A DNA stretch of 64,000 nt from contig NZ_BDUC01000004.1 in NCBI RefSeq assembly GCF_002218085.1, forward strand, positions 403,852 through 467,851. Direction: 5' to 3'. Each line of letters begins with the position of its first letter. The stretch's first letter is position 1. The position numbers were made by a program, and so were the translations under genes. Below are positions 25,222-32,763 of the stretch, piece after piece. Under the pieces are notes generated by a model. It was not told the DNA's origin. It searched no databases and worked only from the letters and a program-made list of their open reading frames with translations. This DNA comes from Tolypothrix sp. NIES-4075 (GTDB lineage: Bacteria; Cyanobacteriota; Cyanobacteriia; Cyanobacteriales; Nostocaceae).

Positions 25222-25446
25222 ATGAGGTGTGTCATTTGTAAGCATGGACAAACCAAACCAGGCTTAGTGACTGTCACTTTAGAAAGAGACGAGTGTATAG
25301 TTGTTATTAAAAAAGTGCCGGCAGAAGTTTGTGATAACTGCGGGGAATATTACTTGAACAATAGTATCACTGAACAAGTGTTACAACGAGCAGAAGTGGC
25401 TGTTAATAATGGTGCTGAAGTTGAGATAATTCGATATGCAGCTTAA
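25222..25446 (+). CDS. MqsA/YgiT-type zinc-finger antitoxin
   Basis: A 74-residue protein with two CxxC pairs (MRCVICKHG at the start and VCDNCGEYY at about 36-42) as in the zinc-binding N-terminal domain of MqsA. A short C-terminal helical part follows, without the full helix-turn-helix of E. coli MqsA. It follows the DUF4258 gene by 2 bp and should neutralise it. No separate promoter is evident. Confidence 0.78.
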   Translation: MRCVICKHGQTKPGLVTVTLERDECIVVIKKVPAEVCDNCGEYYLNNSITEQVLQRAEVAVNNGAEVEIIRYAA

Positions 25447-25487
25447 ATTGCGAGGAACAAGAGTGCGATCGCTTCCTTTACAATCTT

Positions 25488-25727
25488 TCAAGTTTGCTCG
25501 TAAGCTGACAAAAACTCCTCACGCGAGATACCTGATTGAGTGCAGATGGATCTCAGTGTTGAACCTTTAATTTGGGAGTGATTGGGCATAGTCAAGGGCG
25601 TTGTTGTGCCATCCCCATTATTTCGTACCATGACAATATGCTCCCGCTCCCTTAAGATAATGAATCCAAGCAACTCCAATGTTCTAATTACTTTGGCTAA
25701 TGGTGCATCTACGGGAAATTTAGCCAT
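25488..25727 (-). CDS. hicA: HicA family toxin (mRNA interferase)
   Basis: A 79-residue protein with a double-stranded-RNA-binding-like HicA fold. It shows the pattern VIRTLELLGFIILREREHIVM (with His as the catalytic residue, where families usually have GSHxxM/F; here REHIVM), then TTPLTMPNHSQIKGSTLRSICTQSGIS. Its ATG shares a base with the hicB stop (TAATG), so translation is coupled. HicA cleaves mRNA until bound by HicB. Confidence 0.88.
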   Translation of the reverse strand: MAKFPVDAPLAKVIRTLELLGFIILREREHIVMVRNNGDGTTTPLTMPNHSQIKGSTLRSICTQSGISREEFLSAYEQT

Positions 25728-25948
25728 TAAATAGATACCTCAGCCTCAGCAACAAAGGCTTCTAGCACTGGTGATTCTTCTAAAACATCATTGCCAAATG
25801 TCTCAATATGGGAACGGATAGCAGATTTAACATCAGTCATTGCTTCCTCGTAGGTGTCACCCTCACCAATAACAACTCCTTTGATCCCTAAGGGGTAGGC
25901 TATGTAACCATCAGAATGTTTTTCGACAATAATTTTGATTGGTGTCAT
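25727..25948 (-). CDS. hicB: HicB family antitoxin
   Basis: A 73-residue partial-RNase-H-fold antitoxin. It shows IIVEKHSDGYIAYPLGIKGVVIGEGDTYEEAMTDVKSAI in the typical HicB order (strand, Y-x-A, G-D-T-Y-E-E-A). It lacks a C-terminal DNA-binding extension, so autoregulation by this protein alone is doubtful. It is first in the pair, the reverse of the hicA-hicB order of E. coli. The pair converges with the DUF4258/MqsA pair across 41 bp. Confidence 0.88.
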   Translation of the reverse strand: MTPIKIIVEKHSDGYIAYPLGIKGVVIGEGDTYEEAMTDVKSAIRSHIETFGNDVLEESPVLEAFVAEAEVSI

Positions 25949-26078
25949 GAGTATTCTGTTTTGTCAAACACTGCTGTAGCAAGGCTTGGGGAAAATCTTA
26001 TTTTAGGACATTTCGTAAGTGCGATCGCTCTCGAAATTTGGGAATACTTACTTTAGTAAACTCAACGGAGTAAGAAAA

Positions 26079-26552
26079 ATGGCAGATAATAAAATCAGTG
26101 CGAATCTTTCTGCAACAGATCGGCTGGCAGTAATGGATGCGATCGCAACTATTCGCGAAAAGTTACCGTTTTTGGTTGATTTGACAACGGAAGATCGCCG
26201 AACGATGCTGAAGATGGGAGATAAAAGTCGGGCTTTTGTCAGCAAAGCTTTGGAGGTCGCGACGCAGAACCCTGAATTTTTGCCTCGTTCTTTTGATGTA
26301 GAGGAAATGCGCCGAGATTTAGCGCTGTATGAGGCATTGTATCCAGTTTTGCTTTCTTTAACTCAACTGCAAGAATTGGTAGATGATACTTATATAGCTA
26401 TTGGTAGTGAAGCGTATGCAGCAGCGCTGGCTGTTTACAATTATGCCAAGGCTAGCGGTGATATCACTGGTTTAGATGCAGTCATTGATGAGATGGGACG
26501 CAGGTTTACCCGTCGTTCTAAGAAAAAGCAACCTGAAACTTCCATGAACTAA
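26079..26552 (+). CDS. Conserved-type hypothetical helical protein
   Basis: A 157-residue, almost all-helical soluble protein. It starts at the ATG at 26079 with GGAG 9 bases upstream; the open frame to 26019 has no such site. The first half contains ATDRLAVMDAIATIREKLPFLVDLTTEDRR and KMGDKSRAFVSKALEVA, a pattern I recall from cyanobacterial proteins without assigned function. The end is basic (RRFTRRSKKK). It lies between the TA modules and a repeat-rich gap. No function is proposed. Confidence 0.65.
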   Translation: MADNKISANLSATDRLAVMDAIATIREKLPFLVDLTTEDRRTMLKMGDKSRAFVSKALEVATQNPEFLPRSFDVEEMRRDLALYEALYPVLLSLTQLQELVDDTYIAIGSEAYAAALAVYNYAKASGDITGLDAVIDEMGRRFTRRSKKKQPETSMN

Positions 26553-26790
26553 AGCTGTAAATAAGCGGTTTGCCGAAATCAAAGTAGCCGACAGGCTGAA
26601 GCCTGAGGCTACACGAACCAAGTTTGCCTGCGCGGACTATGAATTTACAATCATATTAAGCTTGCGTGTGCCTGCTTCCCTTCGGGACGCTGCGCGAACG
26701 CTCATATAGCCCCACCCTTCTAGGGTGAGGGCTTTTAATTTTATATAGCCGTTCTTAGTTGGATGCAATTGCATTGTTCTATCGTCGCGT

Positions 26791-26819
26791 GTAGGGGCAC
26801 GGCATTGCCGTGCCCCTAC
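26791..26819. repeat. Perfect hairpin, GTAGGGGC family
   Basis: GTAGGGGCACGGCA and TGCCGTGCCCCTAC are exact reverse complements around a single T. Two relatives with the same ends but different middles lie at 56291-56318 (GTAGGGGCAATTCA / GAATTGCCCCTAC) and, degenerate, at 58817-58847. They are dispersed palindromes of a type common between cyanobacterial genes. Confidence 0.8.
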
Positions 26820-26863
26820 GAGTGTATTGGACTCAACCAATAACCGCTATATGTCAAATATTA

Positions 26864-27163
26864 ATGTTTGAGCCTCAGAAGGTCAACATTGAGCTTCAGA
26901 AGGTCAACATTGAGCCTCAGAAGGTCAACGATGAGCCTCAGAAGGTCAACATTGAGCTTCAGAAGGTCAACATTGAGCCTCAGAAGGTCAACGATGAGCT
27001 TCAGAAGGTCAACGATGAGCCTCAGAAGGTCAACTTCGAGCTTCAGAAGGTCAACTTCGAGCTTCAGAAGGTCAACGATGAGCTTCAGAAGGTCAACTTT
27101 GAGGCTTTGAGGAGCGATACCTACGGTAAGCTACGAAGATCGCACTTCAAAACAAATCATTAA
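26864..27163 (+). CDS. Short heptad-repeat frame over a 21-bp minisatellite (doubtful gene)
   Basis: From an ATG at 26864 the frame encodes eleven copies of the heptad E-[PL]-Q-K-V-N-[IDF] followed by a 22-residue basic tail. A heptad of this kind could form a coiled coil, with Val and Leu at regular spacing. No ribosome binding site is seen, and the same repeat also stays open in a second frame (SLRRST units), which is expected of any 21-bp repeat lacking stops. I list it because expansion has kept the frame; real translation is uncertain. Confidence 0.3.
   Translation: MFEPQKVNIELQKVNIEPQKVNDEPQKVNIELQKVNIEPQKVNDELQKVNDEPQKVNFELQKVNFELQKVNDELQKVNFEALRSDTYGKLRRSHFKTNH
26870..27100. repeat. 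21-bp minisatellite, eleven tandem copies
   Basis: The unit is GAGCYTCAGAAGGTCAACNWY with variation limited mainly to the CCT/CTT codon and the last triplet (ATT, GAT, TTC). Copies are contiguous with no spacers, so it is not a CRISPR array. 21 bp is two helical turns. Confidence 0.9.
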
Positions 27164-27221
27164 CGTTGACATTAGCCTTTGGGAATATCTACTAACTACA
27201 GCGTTTCATTAATTTGTAGCG

Positions 27222-27341
27222 TTTTGAAACGCAGAGGGACGCAAAGTCAGCGCAAAGTAACGCGGAGTTATTCTGAAATTAATAGCGCAAATTCTCCGCG
27301 TGCCTCTGCGCTTACCTCTGTGTCCCTTTGCGTTTAAATTT
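27222..27341. repeat. Imperfect inverted repeat of AACGCAGAGG type
   Basis: About 45 bases at 27222-27270, containing AACGCAGAGGGACGCAAAG and AACGCGGAG, mirror the complement at 27290-27341 (TCTCCGCGTGCCTCTGCG then CCCTTTGCGTTT). A transcript would fold into a long imperfect stem. Confidence 0.6.
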
Positions 27342-27448
27342 CAACCCTCAATTAGCCCAGTCTACAAATAAATTTGTCAAAATCCGAAATTAGGGGTGCA
27401 TAATTAGTAGTTATTGTGTAAGTAATTGCACCTCCAGCCGAAACAGAA

Positions 27449-29920
27449 GTGAATAACTCACAAAAAAAGCCCAAGAGCTTACAAGATATCCTCCAGCAAC
27501 GGCAGCAATCAGGCTTTGTCGGGCGTGAAGAACAAGTTAGCCTGTTTCGTCAAAATCTGGACTTGTCCCTAGAAGACTCGCGCAGGCACTTTCTGTTTAA
27601 CGTTTGGGGTCAAGGGGGTGTGGGAAAAAGCACACTGTTACGCCAGTTTCGCAAAATGGCGGAGTCAGCGAAAATGATCGCCGCTCATACTGATGATAGT
27701 GAAAAATCTGTCCCCGAAGCTATGGGGCGTCTGGCTGAACAGTTGGAACAGCAAAATTATAAACTGCCGCAGTTTACCGAACGCTACAAAGTTTATCGTC
27801 AGAAGCGGCAAGAATTAGAAAGCGATCCCGAAGCACCTCAAGGATTTTCGGCTTTTGTGGGCAAAACTGTCGCAAAAACAGGTGTGCTTTTAGCGCGTCG
27901 CGTTCCCGTTGGGGGGGCTGTATTTGACTTTATCGATGAGGATGCTGTAGCCTCGCAAGCTGGGGAATGGGCATCTTATGTAGCGAAGAAATTAACCAAT
28001 AAAGACGAAGTTCGCTTAATTCAAGAACCTGTGGAAGTGCTGACACCGCTATTTTTGCAGGATATCTCCAAATTAGCTGAGAAGTCTGGGGTAGCGCTGT
28101 TTTTCGATACTTATGAATGCACCGAGGATTTTCTCGATAACTGGCTGCGGGAAATTTTAGAAGGTCGTTACGGTGAAGTTCCTCTAAATATATTAGTTAT
28201 TATCGCCGGACGGCAAGAATTAGATAAAAATCATTGGGCGCCTTACGAGGGGTTAATGATTCGTTTTTGTTTGGAACCGTTTACGGAAGAGGAAACTCAG
28301 CAGTATTTGACTCGTAAAGGCATTACTAACAGTCGGGTTATTGAAGTGATTTTACGTCTTTCTGGACGCTTGCCGCTATTAGTGGCAACTTTGGCGGCTG
28401 AAAGTCCGAATGACCCCAGTCAAGTAGGCGATCCTAGTGGTACGGCTGTAGAACGCTTCTTAAAATGGATTGACGACCCCAAGCGGCGACAATTAGCTTT
28501 GGATGCTGCAATTCCGCGTTGTTTAAATCGAGATGTGTTGGCAAAGTTGCGAGGGGAAGATGAAGCTGACGATCTGTTTAACTGGCTGAAAGAAATGCCG
28601 TTTATTGAGGAACGTACTGATGGCTGGGCTTATCATGAAGTCGTCAAAACGCAAATGCTCCGCCACAAGCGTCTTTGTTCCCCGCAAAGTTGGGCTGACC
28701 TTCATGGCAAGTTAGGAGAATATTACGACACCATGCGAAATAATTTGCAACTAAATGAAGAAAAGAAATACAGCGATGCAACTTGGCAAAGTCACGCTCT
28801 AAATGTTTTGTATCACGGCTTATGTCAAACACCCCAAAAAAGTTTGCCTGTAGCTCTCAATGAATTCGTTGCTGCTCTTGACAATCAACGCTCTTTTGCC
28901 CTTCGCTGGGCAGAAACGATGGTGCAAGCTGGTAAAAATGTAGATAATGCTGAAGTTCAACGTTGGGGTGAGCAGCTAGTCAATGGATTAAATGCTGATG
29001 AAGAAAAACGTTATGAAGTTGCTCTGGAAATGTTCATAGCACTGCTAGAGCATTCTGAGATTCAGTCACAGGGGCGATCAATTGCTTTAAGTTGGCGAGG
29101 TTATACTTACCGCTTGATGGAGCGTTATGAAGAAGCTCTCAAAGACTTTGACTGCGCAATTGAACTTAATCCCAATCTCGACTGGGCGATCGCATATCGG
29201 GGTAAAACTTACCGTTCGATGAAGCGTTACGAAGAAGCTCTCAAAGACTTTGACTGTGCTATTGAACTTAATCCTAAACTCGATTGGGCGATCGCAAATC
29301 GAGGTTATACTTATCGTCTAATGGAGCGTTATGAAGAAGCTCTCAAAGACTTTGACTGTGCTATTGAATTAAATCCTAAATACGATTGGACGATCGCACA
29401 GCGAGGTGAAACTTATAACTTGATGAGACGTTACGAAGAAGCTCTCAAAGATGTTGACCATGCCATTGAACTTAATCCTAAATCTGACTGGGCGATCGCA
29501 CGTCGAGGTGAAACTTATCTGATACTGAAGCGCTACAATGATGCTCTTGAAAACTTTAACTGTGCTATCAACTTAAAACCTGATTATGATTGGTATCTTT
29601 ATTGCCGAGCTTTAGCCTATCAAGCTCTCAATCAAGTAGACAAAGCACGAATTGACCTTAATAATGCTACCAAACTTGCTCAACAAAATTACCAAAAAGA
29701 TGCTAAAGACTGGCGCAATACCTTTAATCTCGCTCTTTATTATCTAATTGGTGGAAATGTTGAATTATCACAGCGCTTGTATCAATATGCTGTATCTAGA
29801 CATGCATCCTTAGAGCGTATCCGTGAAGCAATTCGTGACTTAGAGGACTTTTCCAGCATCTTCCCTGAGTATAGCGAAGCGCAATCTATGCGAAAGTTCT
29901 TGCAGTCTTCGCTGACTTAA
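27449..29920 (+). CDS. STAND-type NTPase with C-terminal tetratricopeptide repeats
   Basis: An 823-residue soluble protein starting at GTG. An N-terminal AAA/STAND NTPase has Walker A GQGGVGKS at 54-61, a Walker B-like GVALFFDTYE at 214-223 and ILVIIAGRQEL near 252 (sensor region). A helical part follows. From about 545 come five 34-residue TPRs and one degenerate unit, with the phrase RYEEALKDFDCAIELNP repeated almost exactly. STAND proteins switch on by nucleotide-driven oligomerisation after the repeat domain senses a ligand. Some are antiviral (Avs-like), others regulatory. No obvious nuclease or TIR effector domain is present; the 60-200 region with VAKTGVLLARRVPVGGAVFDFI may insert elsewhere. 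The GTG has only a weak ribosome binding site. Confidence 0.8.
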   Translation: MNNSQKKPKSLQDILQQRQQSGFVGREEQVSLFRQNLDLSLEDSRRHFLFNVWGQGGVGKSTLLRQFRKMAESAKMIAAHTDDSEKSVPEAMGRLAEQLEQQNYKLPQFTERYKVYRQKRQELESDPEAPQGFSAFVGKTVAKTGVLLARRVPVGGAVFDFIDEDAVASQAGEWASYVAKKLTNKDEVRLIQEPVEVLTPLFLQDISKLAEKSGVALFFDTYECTEDFLDNWLREILEGRYGEVPLNILVIIAGRQELDKNHWAPYEGLMIRFCLEPFTEEETQQYLTRKGITNSRVIEVILRLSGRLPLLVATLAAESPNDPSQVGDPSGTAVERFLKWIDDPKRRQLALDAAIPRCLNRDVLAKLRGEDEADDLFNWLKEMPFIEERTDGWAYHEVVKTQMLRHKRLCSPQSWADLHGKLGEYYDTMRNNLQLNEEKKYSDATWQSHALNVLYHGLCQTPQKSLPVALNEFVAALDNQRSFALRWAETMVQAGKNVDNAEVQRWGEQLVNGLNADEEKRYEVALEMFIALLEHSEIQSQGRSIALSWRGYTYRLMERYEEALKDFDCAIELNPNLDWAIAYRGKTYRSMKRYEEALKDFDCAIELNPKLDWAIANRGYTYRLMERYEEALKDFDCAIELNPKYDWTIAQRGETYNLMRRYEEALKDVDHAIELNPKSDWAIARRGETYLILKRYNDALENFNCAINLKPDYDWYLYCRALAYQALNQVDKARIDLNNATKLAQQNYQKDAKDWRNTFNLALYYLIGGNVELSQRLYQYAVSRHASLERIREAIRDLEDFSSIFPEYSEAQSMRKFLQSSLT

Positions 29921-30404
29921 GTTTTTGTCAAGATATAGGCGATACCTTCTCCTGTCGGAGACGCTTTGCGAACGGCACACTGCGTGATCGCGCTTTTTAA
30001 TTGAGTCGAGACAAAAGAGCGATCGCCCTTTTTTATTGAATCGAGACAAGAGAGCGATCGCAATACAGTTCGGATAAGGTAATAAATTATAGATCGCAAA
30101 GACGCGATAAATCGCCGTCTTTACAATAACGAATCCTTTGTAGAGACGGCGATTTATCGCGTCTCTTGCCTTAACAGCGTATTGTGAGCGATCGCCCTTT
30201 TTAATTGAATCGAGACATGAGAGCGATCGTCCTTGCTGGGTGGGTTTGATGGTTGTTGTGTTGATTAAAAAAGAGCGATCGCTTTCTCAACTTCACTCTT
30301 CACAAATAATATTGTTAAAAATTTAGCCGCCAAGTGCATTACTTGATTGAAACTACACCCATATAAGGATGAAGGCTGTTGAAATTAAACAAGGAGCGAT
30401 CGCA
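29921..30404. repeat. Repeat cluster: three HIP1-linked 35-bp units and a 21-bp-arm inverted repeat
   Basis: Units of the form TTTTTAATTGAGTCGAGACA followed by ARAGAGCGATCGC occur at about 29995-30027, 30028-30060 and 30192-30227. Between the second and third, a perfect inverted repeat has 21-base arms at 30100-30120 and 30144-30164 (left arm starts AGACGCGATAAATCGCC), extended inward by four more pairs after one wobble. The units are not evenly spaced and there is no conserved spacer length, so this is not CRISPR. Confidence 0.75.
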
Positions 30405-30881
30405 ATGACAGTCAATTCCAAACCCACATATTTAGTGTTCGGTGACTTCTACACCTTTCTCGCTACGGGGGAAGATACCAATGGAAAATATTCTCTCACC
30501 GAGATGGTGATGCAACCGCAAAGCACTACACCAGCCCACATTCACGATCGCTTTGAAGAAGCGCACTATATTCTTGAGGGAGAAGTTGAATATCAGCTTG
30601 ACGACAAAACTATCGTTGCAACTCCCGGAACCTTTGTTCAGTTTCCCATCGGACAAGCCCACGGCTTTAAGAACGTCACTTCACAACCTGCTAAAGTCTT
30701 GGCTTTTCTGACACCACCAGGAGGTGAGCAATTCTTTGCAGAGTTCGGGCAAAAAGTCAACCTGCCGATGAGCGAAGAAGAAAAGCAGAAACTTTTGGTT
30801 CCCCCTACTCCCGCTGACTTTGAAAAATTCGTTGAACTCGCTGTGACAAAGTATAGAGTACAACTAGCTCCACAGCTTTAA
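30405..30881 (+). CDS. Cupin domain protein
   Basis: A 158-residue single-domain cupin beginning MTVNSKPTYLVFGDFY. Motif 1 is represented by TPAHIHDRFEEAHYILEGEVEY (two His and a Glu as metal ligands) and motif 2 by PGTFVQFPIGQAHGFKN with its His. Such proteins are often annotated quercetin 2,3-dioxygenase-like, but substrate cannot be deduced. The start at 30405 has AAGGAG 9 bases upstream; the frame is open to the ATG at 30369, where GG directly abuts the codon. No partner gene is adjacent. Confidence 0.85.
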   Translation: MTVNSKPTYLVFGDFYTFLATGEDTNGKYSLTEMVMQPQSTTPAHIHDRFEEAHYILEGEVEYQLDDKTIVATPGTFVQFPIGQAHGFKNVTSQPAKVLAFLTPPGGEQFFAEFGQKVNLPMSEEEKQKLLVPPTPADFEKFVELAVTKYRVQLAPQL

Positions 30882-31338
30882 GGAAGAAATTTAAACGCAC
30901 TCGTGAGCTAAGGTGAGCGCAAAGGTACGCAGAGTTTTTATTAGGTGCAAGCGATCGCTTTCAATGTCTTCAAGTCGTCTTTTTGGCAACCTACATAGAA
31001 AAATCTAGTACTTTAGTCATGGTTAGCTCATGACCAAAGTCCGATGAAATAATCTGTAAAAATTTTTTATATTGACATGGCAGAATCAATTACATCTAGT
31101 TAAGCACTAAACACCCAACTAAGAGCGCAAACAAGAGTTGGGTGTTTCTTTTTTGGGTAAACGAGTAGCGATCGCACTTCAAGAGAAAAGCTTCTTCACC
31201 ATCGCAAAGCGTCTCGAAGATAAAAGTCTGCAATACATATTATAGAGACGTTCCGCAGGCATAGGCATCTCTATAGGATATGTGATTTGTCGGACATGAT
31301 ATATTTTTTTCCCAAACAGAGAGAGCCTGAGAATACTT
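30882..31338. other. Intergenic region holding a promoter-like site and an isolated terminator
   Basis: Between the convergent cupin and 2Fe-2S genes. A TTGACA box at 31072-31077 is followed after 17 bp by TCTAGT (31095-31100), and then by the hairpin at 31111-31145. Further right there is only a GAGACG...CGTCTC-like weak repeat near 31243-31273. No gene seen. Confidence 0.5.
31111..31154 (+). terminator. Rho-independent terminator, possibly of a small RNA
   Basis: ACACCCAACT at 31111-31120 pairs perfectly with AGTTGGGTGT at 31136-31145, followed by TTCTTTTTT. It is 230 bp from the cupin stop, long for a 3' UTR, and directly downstream of a promoter-like TTGACA-17-TCTAGT, so it could end either the cupin mRNA or a very short separate RNA. 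Confidence 0.8.
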
Positions 31339-32010
31339 TTAGCGAATACTAATTGTAGATATTACCACTTCCCTTTGATTTTCTGACTTTTCTACAATCT
31401 TGTCAGCAAAGTGCTTGTCGATGAGTGCCGGAACTTGGGAAGCTTGAATCCGACTGTAGCGGGTTTTATCTGGCATAACTAGATTTGGACCAGCTTTGCA
31501 ATTTTTCATGCAGCCAGTGCCTTTGATGGTAACTTCGTTTGATAAAGAGCGATCGCTTAAAGCTAATTCCAACGCTCGACAAACTCCATCACCACCGCGT
31601 TTCATACAATCCGACTTTTGACACACTAATATAGTAGCTTTCCCTGACTTTCCTTTACTCTCAGCCAAAGAAGACACACCAACACTTTCCCCCCTTCTGC
31701 CCCTGTCCCCCTGTCCCCCTGTCCCCCTGTCTCCCCCCGCAGCCATCACCTGCGAGGCTTTTAACTTAACTTCCCCGGTTTTCAAATCTAAAGTTTTCTC
31801 ACCCACGACTTGCAACCAAGTACCTTTTGGTAACTGCAAGTTAAAAGCGGCTCTTAAATCTTTAGCTAATTTTACATAACATTCACCCTCAGCAGTCGCA
31901 AGCAACAAGCCTTTGAGCTTATAGCCATCTTTGATTGCAAAATCGAGAAATCGTCCTTCAAGACAAAATTCTGATACCTGGTTTTTATCAAATTTACTCA
32001 TGATTTTCAT
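31339..32010 (-). CDS. 2Fe-2S ferredoxin-like (thioredoxin-fold) protein
   Basis: A 223-residue protein in two parts. Residues 1-95 form a beta-rich N-terminal domain (FCLEGRFLDFAIKDGYKLKGLLL) typical of a cyanobacterial family. Residues 125-205 form the thioredoxin-like 2Fe-2S domain, with ligands in ILVCQKSDCMKRGGDGVC and GTGCMKNCKAGPNLVM. The linker at about 91-108 (GGDRGTGGQGDRGRRGE) is encoded by the C-rich intergenic repeat CCCCCTGT inserted in frame. Role likely electron transfer or Fe-S/redox sensing. The 84-aa gene upstream is on the same strand, 27 bp away. Confidence 0.8.
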   Translation of the reverse strand: MKIMSKFDKNQVSEFCLEGRFLDFAIKDGYKLKGLLLATAEGECYVKLAKDLRAAFNLQLPKGTWLQVVGEKTLDLKTGEVKLKASQVMAAGGDRGTGGQGDRGRRGESVGVSSLAESKGKSGKATILVCQKSDCMKRGGDGVCRALELALSDRSLSNEVTIKGTGCMKNCKAGPNLVMPDKTRYSRIQASQVPALIDKHFADKIVEKSENQREVVISTISIR

Positions 32011-32036
32011 AACCTATTTTTAATTGACATATAATA

Positions 32037-32291
32037 TCAAGCTTTATTTTGCCAGCAATCCTCAAGAGTGTAAATCATCTCTTGGCGGGAGATTGTGAAT
32101 TGTCGCATGACGCTCCAGAGTTGAATAGCTGCCGTAACATTGCCGATTTCAACTTTCAATGGCTGATTAGTCTCGCACCAACAACGAATATCTAGCTCTT
32201 GCAAGCGTTGATAGACTTGCCAGCGGTCTACCCAATTCACTTCAACAGTGTGCTGTACTTCGACTTCTGAACTAAACGATTTCAAGACCAT
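32037..32291 (-). CDS. Small conserved-type hypothetical protein upstream of the 2Fe-2S gene
   Basis: An 84-residue protein beginning MVLKSFSSEVEVQHTVEVNWVDRWQVYQRLQELDI, then RCWCETNQPLKVEI and a helical end. The frame extends to a TTG at 32300; the ATG at 32291 is preferred. It looks like a small cyanobacterial protein of alpha/beta type without a known domain. It is co-oriented with, and 26 bp from, the 2Fe-2S gene, suggesting an operon. A Fur-like site lies about 100 bp upstream. Confidence 0.65.
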   Translation of the reverse strand: MVLKSFSSEVEVQHTVEVNWVDRWQVYQRLQELDIRCWCETNQPLKVEIGNVTAAIQLWSVMRQFTISRQEMIYTLEDCWQNKA

Positions 32292-32300
32292 TGCCCTCAA

Positions 32301-32763
32301 AGTGGTACAAGAAAAGCAGTAACTACGCGACTAGACTATTTTGTAATTGAAAATTTTAGAAGTTAAGCCTCTTAAATAAGAATACCCCAAGTGCAAATAA
32401 TTCTCATCAAAAATATAAAAAAAAATTAAATATTTTTCTTAAACTAGGTACAGCACCAGTTTGAGCAACTGAGGTTATGGAATTTTGGGGTTGCTTTCTT
32501 GAATTAAGGTCACAAATCCCTAACTTCTCCTAGAGAGGTGACAATCGAAGGTCTCTACTTCTTTTGGAATTTATTACCATATGTTGTTGCACCTGTCTAT
32601 ATGTAATTAGTAACATTCATTAATTGGCGATCGCTTGGCGCTGAAAATTAGCTCATAGTGGATATTTCAGACTATATTGAGCTGGTTTACTTTTATTTTT
32701 TAGATGTTAATATATAGTGACTAAGCAGCTAGCATCTATAACTGCTCAAAAGCGAGGAGAACA
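32301..32763. other. Divergent promoter region between the Fe-S operon and dps
   Basis: AT-rich, 463 bp, without open frames of interest. It contains the Fur-like site at 32392-32406. A GAGGAGA ribosome binding site ends it, 6 bases before the dps ATG. No repeats of the families seen elsewhere, which is unusual for this window. Confidence 0.5.
32392..32406 (-). promoter_or_regulatory. Candidate Fur box between the Fe-S operon and dps
   Basis: The minus strand reads TGAGAATTATTTGCA, 11 of 14 matches to the 7-1-7 consensus TGATAAT-N-ATTATCA. It is 100 bp upstream of the Fe-S operon start and 358 bp upstream of dps. Iron control of both genes would be sensible but the match is imperfect in an AT-rich region. 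Confidence 0.35.

Larger units (their letters stand above)
26553..27448. other. Repeat-rich intergenic region before the STAND gene
   Basis: Contains, in order, a short AGCCGACAGGCTGAAGCC-type repeat (about 26588), a perfect 14-base-arm hairpin (26791-26819), the 21-bp minisatellite (26870-27100) and an imperfect inverted repeat of AACGCAGAGGGACGCAAAG type (27222-27341). The remaining sequence shows no gene apart from the minisatellite frame. Confidence 0.7.

Noticed and set aside
26870..27100. CRISPR array
   Set aside because: The 21-bp units are contiguous, with no spacers.
29994..30232. CRISPR-like direct repeats
   Set aside because: Only three units, two adjacent without spacer and one 130 bp away; no cas genes.
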